A DNA stretch of 64,000 nucleotides from Aliiroseovarius subalbicans (GCF_022678625.1 NZ_JALBYQ010000001.1:868001-932000); one strand, 5' to 3'; counted from the first letter of the stretch, positions 26,780-36,271 are shown. Notes: a model not told the origin generated them from the sequence alone. Program-made: numbers and translations.

Positions 26780-27958
26780 ATGACCCCGCCATTCAACCCG
26801 AACATGACCGCCACCACCCCACCCCCGGTGATGGAGGCGCGGCGCTGGCTTGAGGGTGTGCGTTTCAGCGAGGCGATGCCGCTGATCAACGTTTCTCAGG
26901 CCGCGCCGGTCGACCCGCCGCCGCCCGCCTTGCGCCAGGCGATTGCCGAGGCCGCCCTGTCCGACGACGCGGCACATTTATATGGCCCGGTGCTGGGCCT
27001 GCCAGACCTCCGCGAAGAACTGGCCACACAATGGAGCGCGGCCTACGGCGGCAGTATCACACCCGACCAGGTCGCCATCACTTCGGGCTGCAACCAGGCC
27101 TTTGCCGCCACATTGGCCACCCTGGCCGCGCAAGGGGATGAGGTCATCGTGCCAACCCCGTGGTATTTCAATCACAAAATGTGGCTCGATATGGGTGGGA
27201 TCAAAACCGTGCCGCTGCCCACGGGCGATGAACTTCTGCCCAGCCCTGCCCAAGCCGAGGCGCTGATCACCACACGCACCCGCGCCATCGCGCTGGTCAC
27301 ACCGAACAATCCGGGTGGCGTGGAGTATCCCGCCGATCTGGTGCATGCCTTCTTCACACTCGCCCGTGATCACGGCATCGCGCTGATCGTCGATGAGACC
27401 TACCGCGATTTCGACAGCCGGTCCGGCGCCCCGCATGACCTGTTCCAGCACCCCGGCTGGGATGACACGCTGATCCAATTGTACAGCTTTTCCAAGGCCT
27501 ATCGCCTGACCGGACACCGGGTGGGCGCGATGGTCGCCAGCCCCGCCCGGCTGGCCGAGGTCGAGAAATTCCTCGACACTGTCGCAATCTGTCCCAACCA
27601 ACTGGGCCAGCGCGCGGCATTGTGGGGTATGCGCAACCTGTCCGATTGGCTGTCAGGGGAACGCGCCGAAATCCTCGACCGCCGCGCGGCGATCGAACAG
27701 GGCTTTGCCCGCCTGCCAGGCTGGCGCGTTCTGGGTTGCGGCGCCTATTTCGCCTATGTCGAACACCCGTTCGGCATGCCCTCGGACGCATTGTGCAAGC
27801 AATTGGTGCGCGACGTCGCGGTGCTGGCCCTGCCCGGCACCATGTTCATGCCCGAGGGCAGCGCGGACGGCGCGCGCCAATTGCGCATCGCTTTTGCCAA
27901 TATCGACCGCGCGGGCATTGCCACGCTGATCGACCGCTTGGCCGCATTTCAGCCCTGA
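26780..27958 (+). CDS. PLP-dependent aminotransferase, class I/II
   Basis: A 392-residue fold-type I aminotransferase. The PLP lysine lies in YSFSKAYRLTGHRVG (near residue 238), the PLP-contacting Asp/Tyr pair in LIVDETYRDF, the NPGG motif in TPNNPGGVEYP, and the C-terminal substrate arginine in ARQLRIAFAN. It transfers an amino group between an amino acid and a 2-oxo acid; the specific pair is not clear. The gene is alone, preceded by the repeat element and followed 87 bp later by ppiD. Confidence 0.92.
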   Translation: MTPPFNPNMTATTPPPVMEARRWLEGVRFSEAMPLINVSQAAPVDPPPPALRQAIAEAALSDDAAHLYGPVLGLPDLREELATQWSAAYGGSITPDQVAITSGCNQAFAATLATLAAQGDEVIVPTPWYFNHKMWLDMGGIKTVPLPTGDELLPSPAQAEALITTRTRAIALVTPNNPGGVEYPADLVHAFFTLARDHGIALIVDETYRDFDSRSGAPHDLFQHPGWDDTLIQLYSFSKAYRLTGHRVGAMVASPARLAEVEKFLDTVAICPNQLGQRAALWGMRNLSDWLSGERAEILDRRAAIEQGFARLPGWRVLGCGAYFAYVEHPFGMPSDALCKQLVRDVAVLALPGTMFMPEGSADGARQLRIAFANIDRAGIATLIDRLAAFQP

Positions 27959-28045
27959 GGGCTCGCTATCGCGCTTGGCATTCCCCCGCACGTCGCCTAA
28001 AACCGCATAAGCCCGCAACTGGGCAGACAGGGAAAGGAACGGGGC

Positions 28046-29887
28046 ATGGCCGCCAAACAAGTTTCGCGCACGCTGGGATGGATCCTTATGGGTCTTGTCA
28101 TGGTGGGGCTGGTGGGCTTCGGCGCCACGAATTTCGGCGGCACTTTGCGCTCGGTCGGCACAGTCGGAGACACCGAGATCGACGCAGGCCGTTATCTGCG
28201 CGATTTGGATTCCGAATTGGGTGCCTTCGAGGCCTCAACCGGGCAATCCCTGACCCTGGCGCAAGCACAACAAATCGGGCTGGACCAACAAGTTCTGGGC
28301 CGCCTGATCGCCACCGTCGCCTTGGAAAACGAAACCGCCCGGCTAGGAATTTCCGTGGGTGACGCGGAAATCCGCAACCAGGTGGTTGAAATCGCAGCGT
28401 TTCAGGGCGTGAACGGGAAGTTTGACCGCCAAGCCTATGATTTCGCCCTGCAACAATCTGGCCTGACCGCACGCGAATTCGAAGCCTCCCTGCGCTCGGA
28501 AGTCGCTCGCACGATCCTGCAATCGGCCGTGGCCGGGGGCGTTGCGAACGCGCCCGCCTATACCGACACCTTGTTTGGCTATGCCCGTGAAAGCCGGGAT
28601 TTCACCTGGGCCGCGCTGTATACCGATCAGCTGGAAACCCAGCCCGGGCAGCCCGACGACGCCGCCCTCAGCGCCTATTACGACGCCAACGCACAGGCCT
28701 TCACCCTGCCGCAGACGAAACAGATCACCTATGCTTGGCTGGACCCGGAAAGCGTGATCCCCACAATCGCCGTGGACGAGGCCGAGTTGCGCGCGCTGTA
28801 TGACGAACGGATCGACGAATACATGGTGCCGGAGCGGCGCATTGTGGAACGGCTGGTCTTCGGCACGGATGCTGAGGCGCAGAACGCGGTGGACCGGATC
28901 GCCGCCGGGGATGTTACTTTTGAGGCGCTGGTGGCTGAACGTGATCTCGCCCTGACCGATGTCGACATGGGTGACGTGACCCGCACGGACCTGGGCGACG
29001 CCGGGGATATGGTCTTTGACCTGACCGAACCGGGCATTGTCGGCCCCGCGCCCAGCCCCTTCGGCCCGGCGCTGTTTCGCATGAACGCCATTCTGACAGC
29101 GCAGGAAACCCCATTTGAGACAGTGAAAGCCGAACTTCAGGGCGAATATGCTGCCGACCGCGCCCGCCGCCAGATCGGCGACCGTGTGCCGGAACTTGAC
29201 GACCTGATGGCTGGGGGCGCGACGCTTGAAGAGCTCGCCGCTGACCACGGGTTGACCCTGGGCAAGATCGGCTGGAGCACCGACACCTCGGACGGCATCG
29301 CCGCCTATGACGCCTTCCGCAGCGCCGCTGCGGCCACGACGGCGGACGATTTTCCGGAAATCACGCTTCTGTCCGACGGCGGGCTGTTTGCCCTGCGCGT
29401 CGACGCGGTCGAAGCACCGCGCCTGCAAACGCTGGACGAAGTGCGCGATGCCGCGATCAAAGCCTGGCAGGATCAAGAGGCCCTGCGCCTTTTGACGCTT
29501 CAGGCCGAGGCCCTTCTGCCGCGCTTTGGCGATGGCGAAACGCCTTCGACCCTGGGGTTGACCGAAGTGGTCGAACAGGGTCAGACTCGCGACGCTTTCA
29601 TCGAAGGCACACCGCCTGCCCTGCTGAGCGAAGTCTTCGACATGGCCCCGGGCGACTGGCGCGTGGTGCCCGATGCGACGGGCGTGGTTCTGGTCGGACT
29701 GGACGCGGTGAACGCCGCCAATCACGACAGCGACGAAGCACAGCAGATCAAGACCGCCTTCGGTGACCGCATGTCACAGGAAATCGGGCTGGATATCGAA
29801 GCGGCCTTCTCGGCCACGGTGCAGGCCCAGGCCGGCATCACCCTGAACCGCCCGGTGATCGAGGCGGTGAACAGCCAGTTCCCGTAA
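28046..29887 (+). CDS. ppiD: Membrane-anchored peptidyl-prolyl isomerase, PpiD/SurA-like
   Basis: 613 residues with an N-terminal membrane helix (about residues 9-28, WILMGLVMVGLVGFGATNF), a SurA-N-like chaperone region to about 180, and a divergent parvulin-like domain at about 230-350. It folds newly secreted proteins at the periplasmic face of the Sec translocon. Length and topology match PpiD. The start has the strong site AAAGGAACGGGG. trpE starts 12 bp downstream, giving a probable ppiD-trpE operon of a kind I have seen in Rhodobacterales. Confidence 0.88.
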   Translation: MAAKQVSRTLGWILMGLVMVGLVGFGATNFGGTLRSVGTVGDTEIDAGRYLRDLDSELGAFEASTGQSLTLAQAQQIGLDQQVLGRLIATVALENETARLGISVGDAEIRNQVVEIAAFQGVNGKFDRQAYDFALQQSGLTAREFEASLRSEVARTILQSAVAGGVANAPAYTDTLFGYARESRDFTWAALYTDQLETQPGQPDDAALSAYYDANAQAFTLPQTKQITYAWLDPESVIPTIAVDEAELRALYDERIDEYMVPERRIVERLVFGTDAEAQNAVDRIAAGDVTFEALVAERDLALTDVDMGDVTRTDLGDAGDMVFDLTEPGIVGPAPSPFGPALFRMNAILTAQETPFETVKAELQGEYAADRARRQIGDRVPELDDLMAGGATLEELAADHGLTLGKIGWSTDTSDGIAAYDAFRSAAAATTADDFPEITLLSDGGLFALRVDAVEAPRLQTLDEVRDAAIKAWQDQEALRLLTLQAEALLPRFGDGETPSTLGLTEVVEQGQTRDAFIEGTPPALLSEVFDMAPGDWRVVPDATGVVLVGLDAVNAANHDSDEAQQIKTAFGDRMSQEIGLDIEAAFSATVQAQAGITLNRPVIEAVNSQFP

Positions 29888-29899
29888 GGAGAATGCCCT

Positions 29900-31411
29900 G
29901 TGGCCCTGACCCCATCGTTTGAGAGCTTCGAGGCCGGCTGGAACGCGGGCCGCAACCAGGTCGTCTATACCCGCCTGGCCGCCGATCTGGACACGCCTGT
30001 GTCCTTGATGCTGAAGCTGACCGAGGCACGGCGCGACAGTTTCATGCTGGAAAGCGTGACGGGTGGCGAAGTGCGCGGGCGATACTCGATCGTCGGCATG
30101 AAGCCCGACCTGATCTGGCAGTGCCGGGGCACCGAAAGCCGCGTCAACCGCCAGGCGCGCTTCGACAGCGACGCGTTTGAGGACATGCCGGGCGACCCGC
30201 TCGACACCTTGCGCGCGGTGCTGGCGGAAAGCCGCATCGACTTGCCCGAGGATCTTCCGGCCTCGGCTGCGGGGCTTTTTGGATACCTGGGCTATGACAT
30301 GATCCGGCTGGTCGAACACTTGCCTGACGTGAACCCTGACCCGTTGGGTCTGCCCGACGCGCTGATGCTGCGCCCATCCGTCGTGGCGGTTCTGGACGGC
30401 GTGAAAGGCGAAGTAACGCTGGTTGCGCCCGCCTTTGTGGGATCCGGGATGAGCGCGAAGGCCGCCTATGCCCAGGCCGCCGAACGGGTGATGGACGCGC
30501 TGCGCGATCTCGAACGCGCCGCCACCGGCGAAAGCCGCGACCTGGGCGAGGCCGCGCCGGTGGGCGAACTCACCTCGAATTTCGCAAAAGACGACTACCT
30601 TGCCGCCGTCGAACGCGCCAAGGATTACATCCGTGCAGGCGACATCTTCCAGGTGGTGCCGTCGCAACGCTGGACGCAGGATTTTCCCCTGCCGCCCTTC
30701 TCACTTTATCGTTCGCTCCGGCGCACAAACCCGTCGCCCTTCATGTTCTATTTCAACTTCGGCGGCTTCCAGATCGTCGGCGCCAGCCCAGAAATCCTGG
30801 TCCGCGTCTTCGGGCGCGAGGTCACAATCCGCCCGATCGCAGGCACCCGCCCGCGGGGCGCCACACCCGAGGAAGATCGCGCCCATGAGGCCGACCTGCT
30901 GGCCGATGAAAAGGAACTGGCCGAACACCTGATGTTGCTCGACCTGGGCCGCAACGACACCGGCCGCGTCTCCAAAATCGGCACCGTGCGCCCGACCGAA
31001 GAGTTCATCATCGAACGCTACTCCCACGTGATGCACATCGTGTCGAACGTGGTGGGGGAGCTTTCCGACGATCACGACGCGCTGTCGGCGCTGCTGGCGG
31101 GTCTGCCCGCGGGCACCGTGTCCGGCGCGCCGAAAGTGCGCGCGATGGAAATCATCGACGAGCTGGAGCCTGAGAAACGTGGCATCTATGGCGGTGGGGT
31201 CGGCTATTTCGCGGCCAATGGCGACATGGACATGTGCATCGCCCTGCGCACCGCTGTGGTGAAGGATCAGAAACTCTATATCCAAGCCGGTGGTGGCGTG
31301 GTCTACGATTCAGATCCCGAGGCCGAGTTCGAGGAAACCGTGAACAAGTCAAAAGCCATCCGCATGGCCGCCGAAACCGCGTCGATGTTCACCCGTGAGG
31401 GAAATCGCTAA
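29900..31411 (+). CDS. trpE: Anthranilate synthase component I
   Basis: A 503-residue large subunit that turns chorismate, with ammonia from TrpG, into anthranilate in tryptophan synthesis. The chorismate-binding core is evident: NPSPFMFYFNFGGFQIVGASPE, PIAGTRPRG, LLDLGRNDTGRV, VSGAPKVRAMEIIDELEP and the YGGGVGYF strand. The LMLKLTEARRDSFMLESVTGG region carries the tryptophan-feedback element LLES-like as FMLESV. Initiation is at GTG 29900, preceded by GGAGA. The stop codon lies in the second copy of the repeat element. trpG/D/C are not in the window. Confidence 0.96.
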   Translation: MALTPSFESFEAGWNAGRNQVVYTRLAADLDTPVSLMLKLTEARRDSFMLESVTGGEVRGRYSIVGMKPDLIWQCRGTESRVNRQARFDSDAFEDMPGDPLDTLRAVLAESRIDLPEDLPASAAGLFGYLGYDMIRLVEHLPDVNPDPLGLPDALMLRPSVVAVLDGVKGEVTLVAPAFVGSGMSAKAAYAQAAERVMDALRDLERAATGESRDLGEAAPVGELTSNFAKDDYLAAVERAKDYIRAGDIFQVVPSQRWTQDFPLPPFSLYRSLRRTNPSPFMFYFNFGGFQIVGASPEILVRVFGREVTIRPIAGTRPRGATPEEDRAHEADLLADEKELAEHLMLLDLGRNDTGRVSKIGTVRPTEEFIIERYSHVMHIVSNVVGELSDDHDALSALLAGLPAGTVSGAPKVRAMEIIDELEPEKRGIYGGGVGYFAANGDMDMCIALRTAVVKDQKLYIQAGGGVVYDSDPEAEFEETVNKSKAIRMAAETASMFTREGNR

Positions 31412-31461
31412 CCCCTTTTTCTTGCTGGAAATATCCCGGGGGTCTGGGGGCTGGCCCCCAG
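31408..31461 (+). repeat. Intergenic repeat element, copy 2 (after trpE)
   Basis: Same 36-bp core as at 26678, again beginning within the stop codon. The following hairpin is CTGGGGG-CTGG-CCCCCAG at 31444-31461: the same CTGG loop but a changed first stem pair, with pairing kept. Conserved position and a compensated stem point to selection on structure. Confidence 0.8.
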
Positions 31462-31475
31462 CCCGGTCTTGCCAA

Positions 31476-32447
31476 TCACGACCCGCCCAGCATCCATTCC
31501 CCGTCAGGGAAAAACGCGTGGAAGGCGAAGGCGAACATCACGTCATGGGGCAGATCGCGCCCCTGCCCGTCACGTACCCGGATCGCGCCCACGTCACGGC
31601 TGTCGGCAATGCGGCGTGCGTCCAGGGCGCTGGCCTGACCGGCCTGCCAGGTGATCACCACCCCGGCCTCGGCAATCTCGCCTTCCTCGGCCAGCCGCGT
31701 CATGCGCCAGGCCTGATCCCCCACCCGCACGACACGCTCCAACGGCGGGATTTTGTGCGGCGGCATTTCACCGGAATACAGAAACGGGCGGCGCGAACTG
31801 TCATAGGACACATAAGGGTTCTGACCATAGCGTCGGTTCCAGTTGGGCTCCCCCATCACCAGCCCTTCCGGGTTGCGTGTGGTGAAACTCTCCCAACTTT
31901 CCATCCAGGCGGGCAACTGGATCAGCTCCTTGCCGGTCAAAACGCCGACAATACCGGTGCCAAGCGCCTGCTGCCACCAGCTTTCGGTTTCACGGTCATA
32001 CATGATCATGTCAGAATTTCTGAGCTTGCCCGAGACACCGAAGCTCAACACCTGACCCTCAAGTCGCCGGTCGAACACAAGCGCGGAATTGCACAGCGGG
32101 CAGAAGGTGACGGCAAACGGCACGCCGCCCACCGCGTCATTCACGATCTCATGCCAGGTGAGGTAGCGGATCGGATAGGCCCGCGCCACTTGCCCGGGCA
32201 GCTCCAGCGTGATGACCGGTTCCCGCGCGCCGATCCGGGCCTCGCCCGAGGCGGCAATCATGGTTGGGGCATCAAGGGCAGGAATACCGTCCTTGGGTGG
32301 ACCGCCGGACAGGATCTCGACCCAGTTGGTCACGCTGGTGGTGTCGAAATCCGTGTTGGGCCATTCGTGGCGCCAGAAGCTGGGATCGGCCGAAACTGGC
32401 GTTGTGAGCAGGCTCAGAAGGACGGCAGCGATCAGCCGGGCACGCAT
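31476..32447 (-). CDS. DUF3179 exported protein
   Basis: 323 residues with a Sec signal peptide (RLIAAVLLSLLTTPVSA). The body matches DUF3179: YLTWHEIVNDAVGG, the VTFCPLCNSALVFDR block with a CxxC pair, SFGVSGKLRNSDMIMYDR and ESWWQQALG. The family is of unknown function, common in marine bacteria and archaea, and presumably periplasmic. The start at 32447 begins the signal peptide; 25 upstream in-frame residues overlap the preceding small gene. That gene's stop is one base upstream, so the two are co-translated. Confidence 0.88.
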   Translation of the reverse strand: MRARLIAAVLLSLLTTPVSADPSFWRHEWPNTDFDTTSVTNWVEILSGGPPKDGIPALDAPTMIAASGEARIGAREPVITLELPGQVARAYPIRYLTWHEIVNDAVGGVPFAVTFCPLCNSALVFDRRLEGQVLSFGVSGKLRNSDMIMYDRETESWWQQALGTGIVGVLTGKELIQLPAWMESWESFTTRNPEGLVMGEPNWNRRYGQNPYVSYDSSRRPFLYSGEMPPHKIPPLERVVRVGDQAWRMTRLAEEGEIAEAGVVITWQAGQASALDARRIADSRDVGAIRVRDGQGRDLPHDVMFAFAFHAFFPDGEWMLGGS

Positions 32448-32448
32448 C

Positions 32449-32613
32449 TCAGATGTCCCAGACGCGCGGGCAGTCGGACGGTGCACCAAGCGACAGGAAC
32501 GCCGGGATGATCCGCGCCTCATAAGGTGCGGGTGCGGCGGCGGCGCCCTGTTCTGGCCGGGTTTCGGCCAGGAACCCCAGAGCGATCAGAAGAATGGTCA
32601 GGATGATGCGCAT
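32449..32613 (-). CDS. Small exported or membrane peptide upstream of DUF3179
   Basis: A 54-residue reading frame. It has an N-terminal hydrophobic stretch (MRIILTILLIALGFLAETRP) resembling a signal peptide or single membrane helix and a tail ending APSDCPRVWDI with one cysteine. GGGAGG lies eight bases before the ATG, a better site than many real genes have here, and its stop is immediately followed by the DUF3179 start. It could serve as a translated leader or as a partner of the DUF3179 protein. No family recognised. Confidence 0.55.
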   Translation of the reverse strand: MRIILTILLIALGFLAETRPEQGAAAAPAPYEARIIPAFLSLGAPSDCPRVWDI

Positions 32614-32708
32614 GGCTTTGCCTCCCACAAACGACATTTGCCCCAGCCTGACAAGAAAGGGGGCGGTAATGCCACCCCCCCTCACGTGTGTTTGATCAAA
32701 CGTGTGCG

Positions 32709-33332
32709 TTACGGCAGCACGCGCACCGCTGTCATCACGTCCGGGTCACCCACGACCGCGCCGTTCGGCCCGGTGCCAAGCTTTATCGCCTGCACCACGT
32801 CGAAACCCGACGCCACCTGCCCGATGACGGTGTATTGCCCGTTCAGGAAATCGCCCTTGTCGAACATGATGAAGAACTGGCTGTTGGCCGAATTCGGATC
32901 GGACGAGCGTGCCATGCCCACGGTGCCCGCAACATAGGCATAATCCGAGAACTCGGCTGGCAGGTCGGGCCGGTCAGACCCGCCGGTGCCCGCCATGCGC
33001 ACGTCCCCGCCGACCTTGCCGAACTGCACATCGCCAGTTTGGGCCATGAAGCCGTCGATCACCCGGTGAAACACCACGTTGTCATAGGCCCCGGCCTGCG
33101 CCAGCGCGGTGATCTGTGCCACGTGTTTGGGCGCGATCTCGGGCATCAGGTTGATCACGATCACCCCGTTCGCCTCTCCGGCCACGGTAATCTCCAGCTG
33201 CGGCTGACCGTCTTGCGCGGGCATCTCAACCACTTCGGGCTCACCCGGCATCAGCGTCTTGAACGCATAGGCGACGATGATGATCACCCCGATCGCAAAG
33301 ACCGTCAGCGCAATCAGCTTGTCCTTAGACAT
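32709..33332 (-). CDS. Cyclophilin-type peptidyl-prolyl isomerase, membrane-anchored
   Basis: 207 residues. Residues about 7-25 are a membrane or uncleaved signal segment (IALTVFAIGVIIIVAYAF), after which a cyclophilin fold catalyses proline cis-trans isomerisation in the periplasm. FHRVIDGFMAQTGD (with the catalytic Arg) and NSANSQFFIMFD are intact. Its ATG overlaps the stop of the upstream cytoplasmic paralogue by eight bases, so they form one operon and probably arose by tandem duplication. Confidence 0.93.
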   Translation of the reverse strand: MSKDKLIALTVFAIGVIIIVAYAFKTLMPGEPEVVEMPAQDGQPQLEITVAGEANGVIVINLMPEIAPKHVAQITALAQAGAYDNVVFHRVIDGFMAQTGDVQFGKVGGDVRMAGTGGSDRPDLPAEFSDYAYVAGTVGMARSSDPNSANSQFFIMFDKGDFLNGQYTVIGQVASGFDVVQAIKLGTGPNGAVVGDPDVMTAVRVLP

Positions 33333-33825
33333 CGGCAGCCACCTTCACCGAGATCATCGTGTCGGGGTTCGCAGGCGGCTCGCCCTTGGCGATCGCGTCC
33401 ACGTGCTCCATGCCAGACGTGACCCGGCCATAAACGGTGTATTGCCCGTTCAGGAAATCGTTGTCCTTGAAGTTGATGAAGAACTGGCTGTTGGCGGAAT
33501 TCGGATTGGCCGAACGGGCCGCGCCAAGCGAGCCGCGGCAATGCGGCAGTTTCGAAAACTCGGCCGGAAGGTCGGGCATGTCCGAGCCGCCGGTGCCGGC
33601 GCGACGCATGTTGCCCGCGTCCTTGCCATGTTCCACGTCGCCAGTCTGCGCCATGAAGCCGTCGATCACGCGGTGAAACACCACGCCGTCATACTGGCCC
33701 GAACGCGCCAGCTCTTTCATCCGCGCGGTATGCTCTGGCGCCACGTCGGGCAGCAGCTCGATGACGACGGTGCCGCCTTTGACTTCCATCAGGATGGTGT
33801 TTTCGGGATCTTTGTAATCGGCCAT
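33325..33825 (-). CDS. Cyclophilin-type peptidyl-prolyl isomerase, cytoplasmic
   Basis: 166 residues with no signal peptide. The cyclophilin core is FHRVIDGFMAQTGDVEHG and NPNSANSQFFINF, followed by FLNGQYTVYGRV, closely similar to the neighbouring membrane-anchored protein. It assists protein folding in the cytoplasm. The start at 33825 has the very strong site AAAGGAGG; the open frame continues upstream only as antisense of pgk. First gene of the two-gene cyclophilin operon, divergent from pgk. Confidence 0.94.
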   Translation of the reverse strand: MADYKDPENTILMEVKGGTVVIELLPDVAPEHTARMKELARSGQYDGVVFHRVIDGFMAQTGDVEHGKDAGNMRRAGTGGSDMPDLPAEFSKLPHCRGSLGAARSANPNSANSQFFINFKDNDFLNGQYTVYGRVTSGMEHVDAIAKGEPPANPDTMISVKVAADV

Positions 33826-33963
33826 CTGGGCCTCCTTTGTCAGACGTTTGCCAGAACTTATGCGCCCCTGCGCCAAGATGAAAGGGGCGACGCGCCATGA
33901 CGCATTGACCCGAGGCCGGTTTTCGTGTGTCTGTCTTGCAAAAGACAGTTGGGAGAGTGTGAA

Positions 33964-35154
33964 ATGGCCTGGAAAACCCTTGATGACATGGATCTGGACG
34001 GCAAGGTCGTTTTGACGCGTGTGGATATCAACGTGCCGGTGGAAAACGGCCAGGTCACGGACGACACCCGCATCCGGCGCATCCTGCCGACCATTCACGA
34101 CATTCTGGCCAAAGGCGGCAAGCCCGTCCTGCTGGCGCATTTCGGGCGGCCCAAGGGCGACCGCGTGCCCGAGATGTCGCTGGCGATCGTGCGCCCCGCG
34201 CTTGAGGCGGCCCTGGGCCTGCCTGTGGGCTTTGCCAAGGATTGCATCGGCGCCCCGGCCAAGGTTGCGGTGGCGGGAATGGAGGCCGGTCAGGTTCTGC
34301 TGCTCGAAAACACCCGCTATCACGCCGAGGAACCCAAGAACGACCCGGCCTTTGCCGCCTCGCTGGCCGCTTTGGGCGATGTTTACTGCAACGACGCCTT
34401 TTCCGCCGCGCACCGTGCGCATGGCTCAACCGAAGGCATCGCGCGGCTGCTGCCGTCCTGTGCCGGGCGGCTGATGCAGGCCGAATTGTCCGCGCTGGAG
34501 GCCGCCCTTGGTCAGCCCCAGCGCCCCGTGGTGGCTGTGGTCGGCGGCGCCAAGGTGTCGACCAAGCTGGACCTGCTGGGCAATCTGGTGGCGCGCGTCA
34601 ATCACCTGGTGATCGGCGGCGGCATGGCCAACACTTTCCTGGCTGCGCAAGGTCTGGATGTGGGCAAGTCCCTGGCCGAACATGACATGGCCGACACTGC
34701 GCGTGAGATTCTGGCCAAGGCCAAGGACGTGGGCTGTGAAATCGTGCTGCCGCGCGACATCGTGGTGGCGCGGGAATTCAAGGCCAATGCCGACAACATG
34801 ACGGTTCCCGCCGATGCCTGCCCGGTTGAGGCGATGATTCTGGACGCAGGACCCGAAACGCTGGCCCATATCCAGACTGTCATCGAAGGCGCCCGCACGC
34901 TGATCATGAACGGCCCGCTGGGTGTGTTCGAAATGGAGCCGTTTCAGACCGGCACCTTCGCCATGCTGGACGTGATTGCGGCACAGACCGCGGCGGGCAC
35001 CTTGACTTCGGTCGCGGGCGGCGGCGACACGGTGGCCGCGATCAACGCGGCGGGACACGGTGACGATTTCACCTATATCTCGACCGCTGGCGGCGCCTTC
35101 CTGGAATGGATGGAAGGTAAAACCCTGCCCGGTGTCGCCGCGTTGGAAGGCTGA
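33964..35154 (+). CDS. pgk: Phosphoglycerate kinase
   Basis: 396 residues, the glycolytic/gluconeogenic enzyme that exchanges phosphate between 1,3-bisphosphoglycerate and ATP. The N-terminal signature [15 protein letters not shown], the basic-patch [32 protein letters not shown] and the C-terminal nucleotide loop [17 protein letters not shown] are all present. ATG 33964 has GGGAGAG upstream. The class I aldolase gene follows 83 bp later on the same strand, giving a glycolytic pair. Confidence 0.97.
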   Translation: MAWKTLDDMDLDGKVVLTRVDINVPVENGQVTDDTRIRRILPTIHDILAKGGKPVLLAHFGRPKGDRVPEMSLAIVRPALEAALGLPVGFAKDCIGAPAKVAVAGMEAGQVLLLENTRYHAEEPKNDPAFAASLAALGDVYCNDAFSAAHRAHGSTEGIARLLPSCAGRLMQAELSALEAALGQPQRPVVAVVGGAKVSTKLDLLGNLVARVNHLVIGGGMANTFLAAQGLDVGKSLAEHDMADTAREILAKAKDVGCEIVLPRDIVVAREFKANADNMTVPADACPVEAMILDAGPETLAHIQTVIEGARTLIMNGPLGVFEMEPFQTGTFAMLDVIAAQTAAGTLTSVAGGGDTVAAINAAGHGDDFTYISTAGGAFLEWMEGKTLPGVAALEG

Positions 35155-35237
35155 GCCCCGTTAGCGTAAGCAGAATTGAAACATGTGCCCTGCTCGCATA
35201 GAAGCGGGGCAAACGTCATTCACCGATGGGACATCCG

Positions 35238-36131
35238 ATGCCAAACCAGGACCAATTGACCAAAATTCGTGCCGGCAAAGGCTTCATCGCCGCCCTTGAT
35301 CAGTCCGGCGGATCAACCCCCAAAGCGCTGGGACTTTATGGTGTCTCGGAAAGCGCATACGGCTCGGACGCCGAAATGTATGACCTGATCCACGCCATGC
35401 GCGCGCGCATCGCTCAAGCCCCTGCTTTTACAGGGGATCAGGTGATCGGCGCGATCCTGTTCGAAATGACGATGGACCGCGAAATTGCCGGTAAACCGAC
35501 CGCGACCTTCCTGTGGGAAGAGCGCGGCGTGGTGCCGTTCCTGAAGGTCGACAAGGGGCTGGCGGATGAAGAGAACGGCGCGCAGGTGATGAAACCAATG
35601 CCCGATCTGGACGCGCTGTGCGCCCGCGCCGTGGACGCCGGAATCTTCGGCACCAAGATGCGATCCGTGATCAACGCCGCCAACCGCGACGGCATCAAAG
35701 CCGTGGTCGATCAGCAATTTGCCGTTGGCGCGCAGATCCTGGGCCACGGGCTGATCCCGATCATCGAGCCCGAGGTGACGATCTCGATTTCCGACAAGGC
35801 CGAGGCCGAAGCGATCCTGCTGGAAGAGCTGACCCGCGCGCTGGACGCTCTGGAGGACGATCAGGAGGTCATGCTGAAGCTGACCCTGCCTGAAACCGCT
35901 AACCATTACAAAACGCTGGTGGATCACCCGCGCGTGGCCCGTGTCGTCGCCCTGTCCGGCGGCTATTCGCGCAACGAGGCGAACGCGCGTCTGGCGCAGA
36001 ACACCGGCGTGATCGCCAGCTTCTCGCGCGCCCTGACCGAAGGCCTGTCAGCACAGCAGTCGGACGAGGCATTCAATGCGACCATCGCGGCGACCATCGA
36101 CGAAATCTACCAAGCCTCGATCGCGGGCTGA
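35238..36131 (+). CDS. Class I fructose-bisphosphate aldolase
   Basis: A 297-residue Schiff-base aldolase cleaving fructose 1,6-bisphosphate to triose phosphates. The N-terminal GFIAALDQSGGSTPKALGLYG, the TFLWEERGVVPFLKVDKGL strand, GTKMRSVIN and the LMLKLTLPE-type lysine strand (VMLKLTLPETANHY) fit the bacterial class I family. ATG 35238 fits the family N-terminus (MPNQDQLTKIRAGKGF) better than 35226. It is linked to pgk, and a terminator follows at 36151. Confidence 0.92.
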   Translation: MPNQDQLTKIRAGKGFIAALDQSGGSTPKALGLYGVSESAYGSDAEMYDLIHAMRARIAQAPAFTGDQVIGAILFEMTMDREIAGKPTATFLWEERGVVPFLKVDKGLADEENGAQVMKPMPDLDALCARAVDAGIFGTKMRSVINAANRDGIKAVVDQQFAVGAQILGHGLIPIIEPEVTISISDKAEAEAILLEELTRALDALEDDQEVMLKLTLPETANHYKTLVDHPRVARVVALSGGYSRNEANARLAQNTGVIASFSRALTEGLSAQQSDEAFNATIAATIDEIYQASIAG

Positions 36132-36150
36132 GACCCGGTCGCGCATCGGC

Positions 36151-36179
36151 AAAAGGCGGCTCATCCGGGTCGCCTTTTT
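36151..36179 (+). terminator. Intrinsic terminator after aldolase
   Basis: AAAAGGCG pairs with CGCCTTTT across a 12-base loop that itself can pair partly, and the T-run is included. A competing stem, GACCCGG at 36132 with CCGGGTC at 36165, overlaps it. Confidence 0.7.
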
Positions 36180-36188
36180 CAATCGCTT

Positions 36189-36217
36189 GATTCAATTAGG
36201 GATTCACAAGGCGAATC
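36189..36217. promoter_or_regulatory. Cluster of three GANTC (CcrM) methylation sites before ftsB
   Basis: GATTC at 36189, GATTC at 36201 and GAATC at 36213 occur within 29 bp in the upstream region of ftsB. The last two form an inverted pair with seven bases between. In alphaproteobacteria GANTC is methylated by CcrM and can time transcription to the cell cycle. Confidence 0.5.
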
Positions 36218-36271
36218 ACCTGTGGCATACTGCCTGAAACCGCCCGTTAGTGGCGGATGTGTGAGGCAGTG

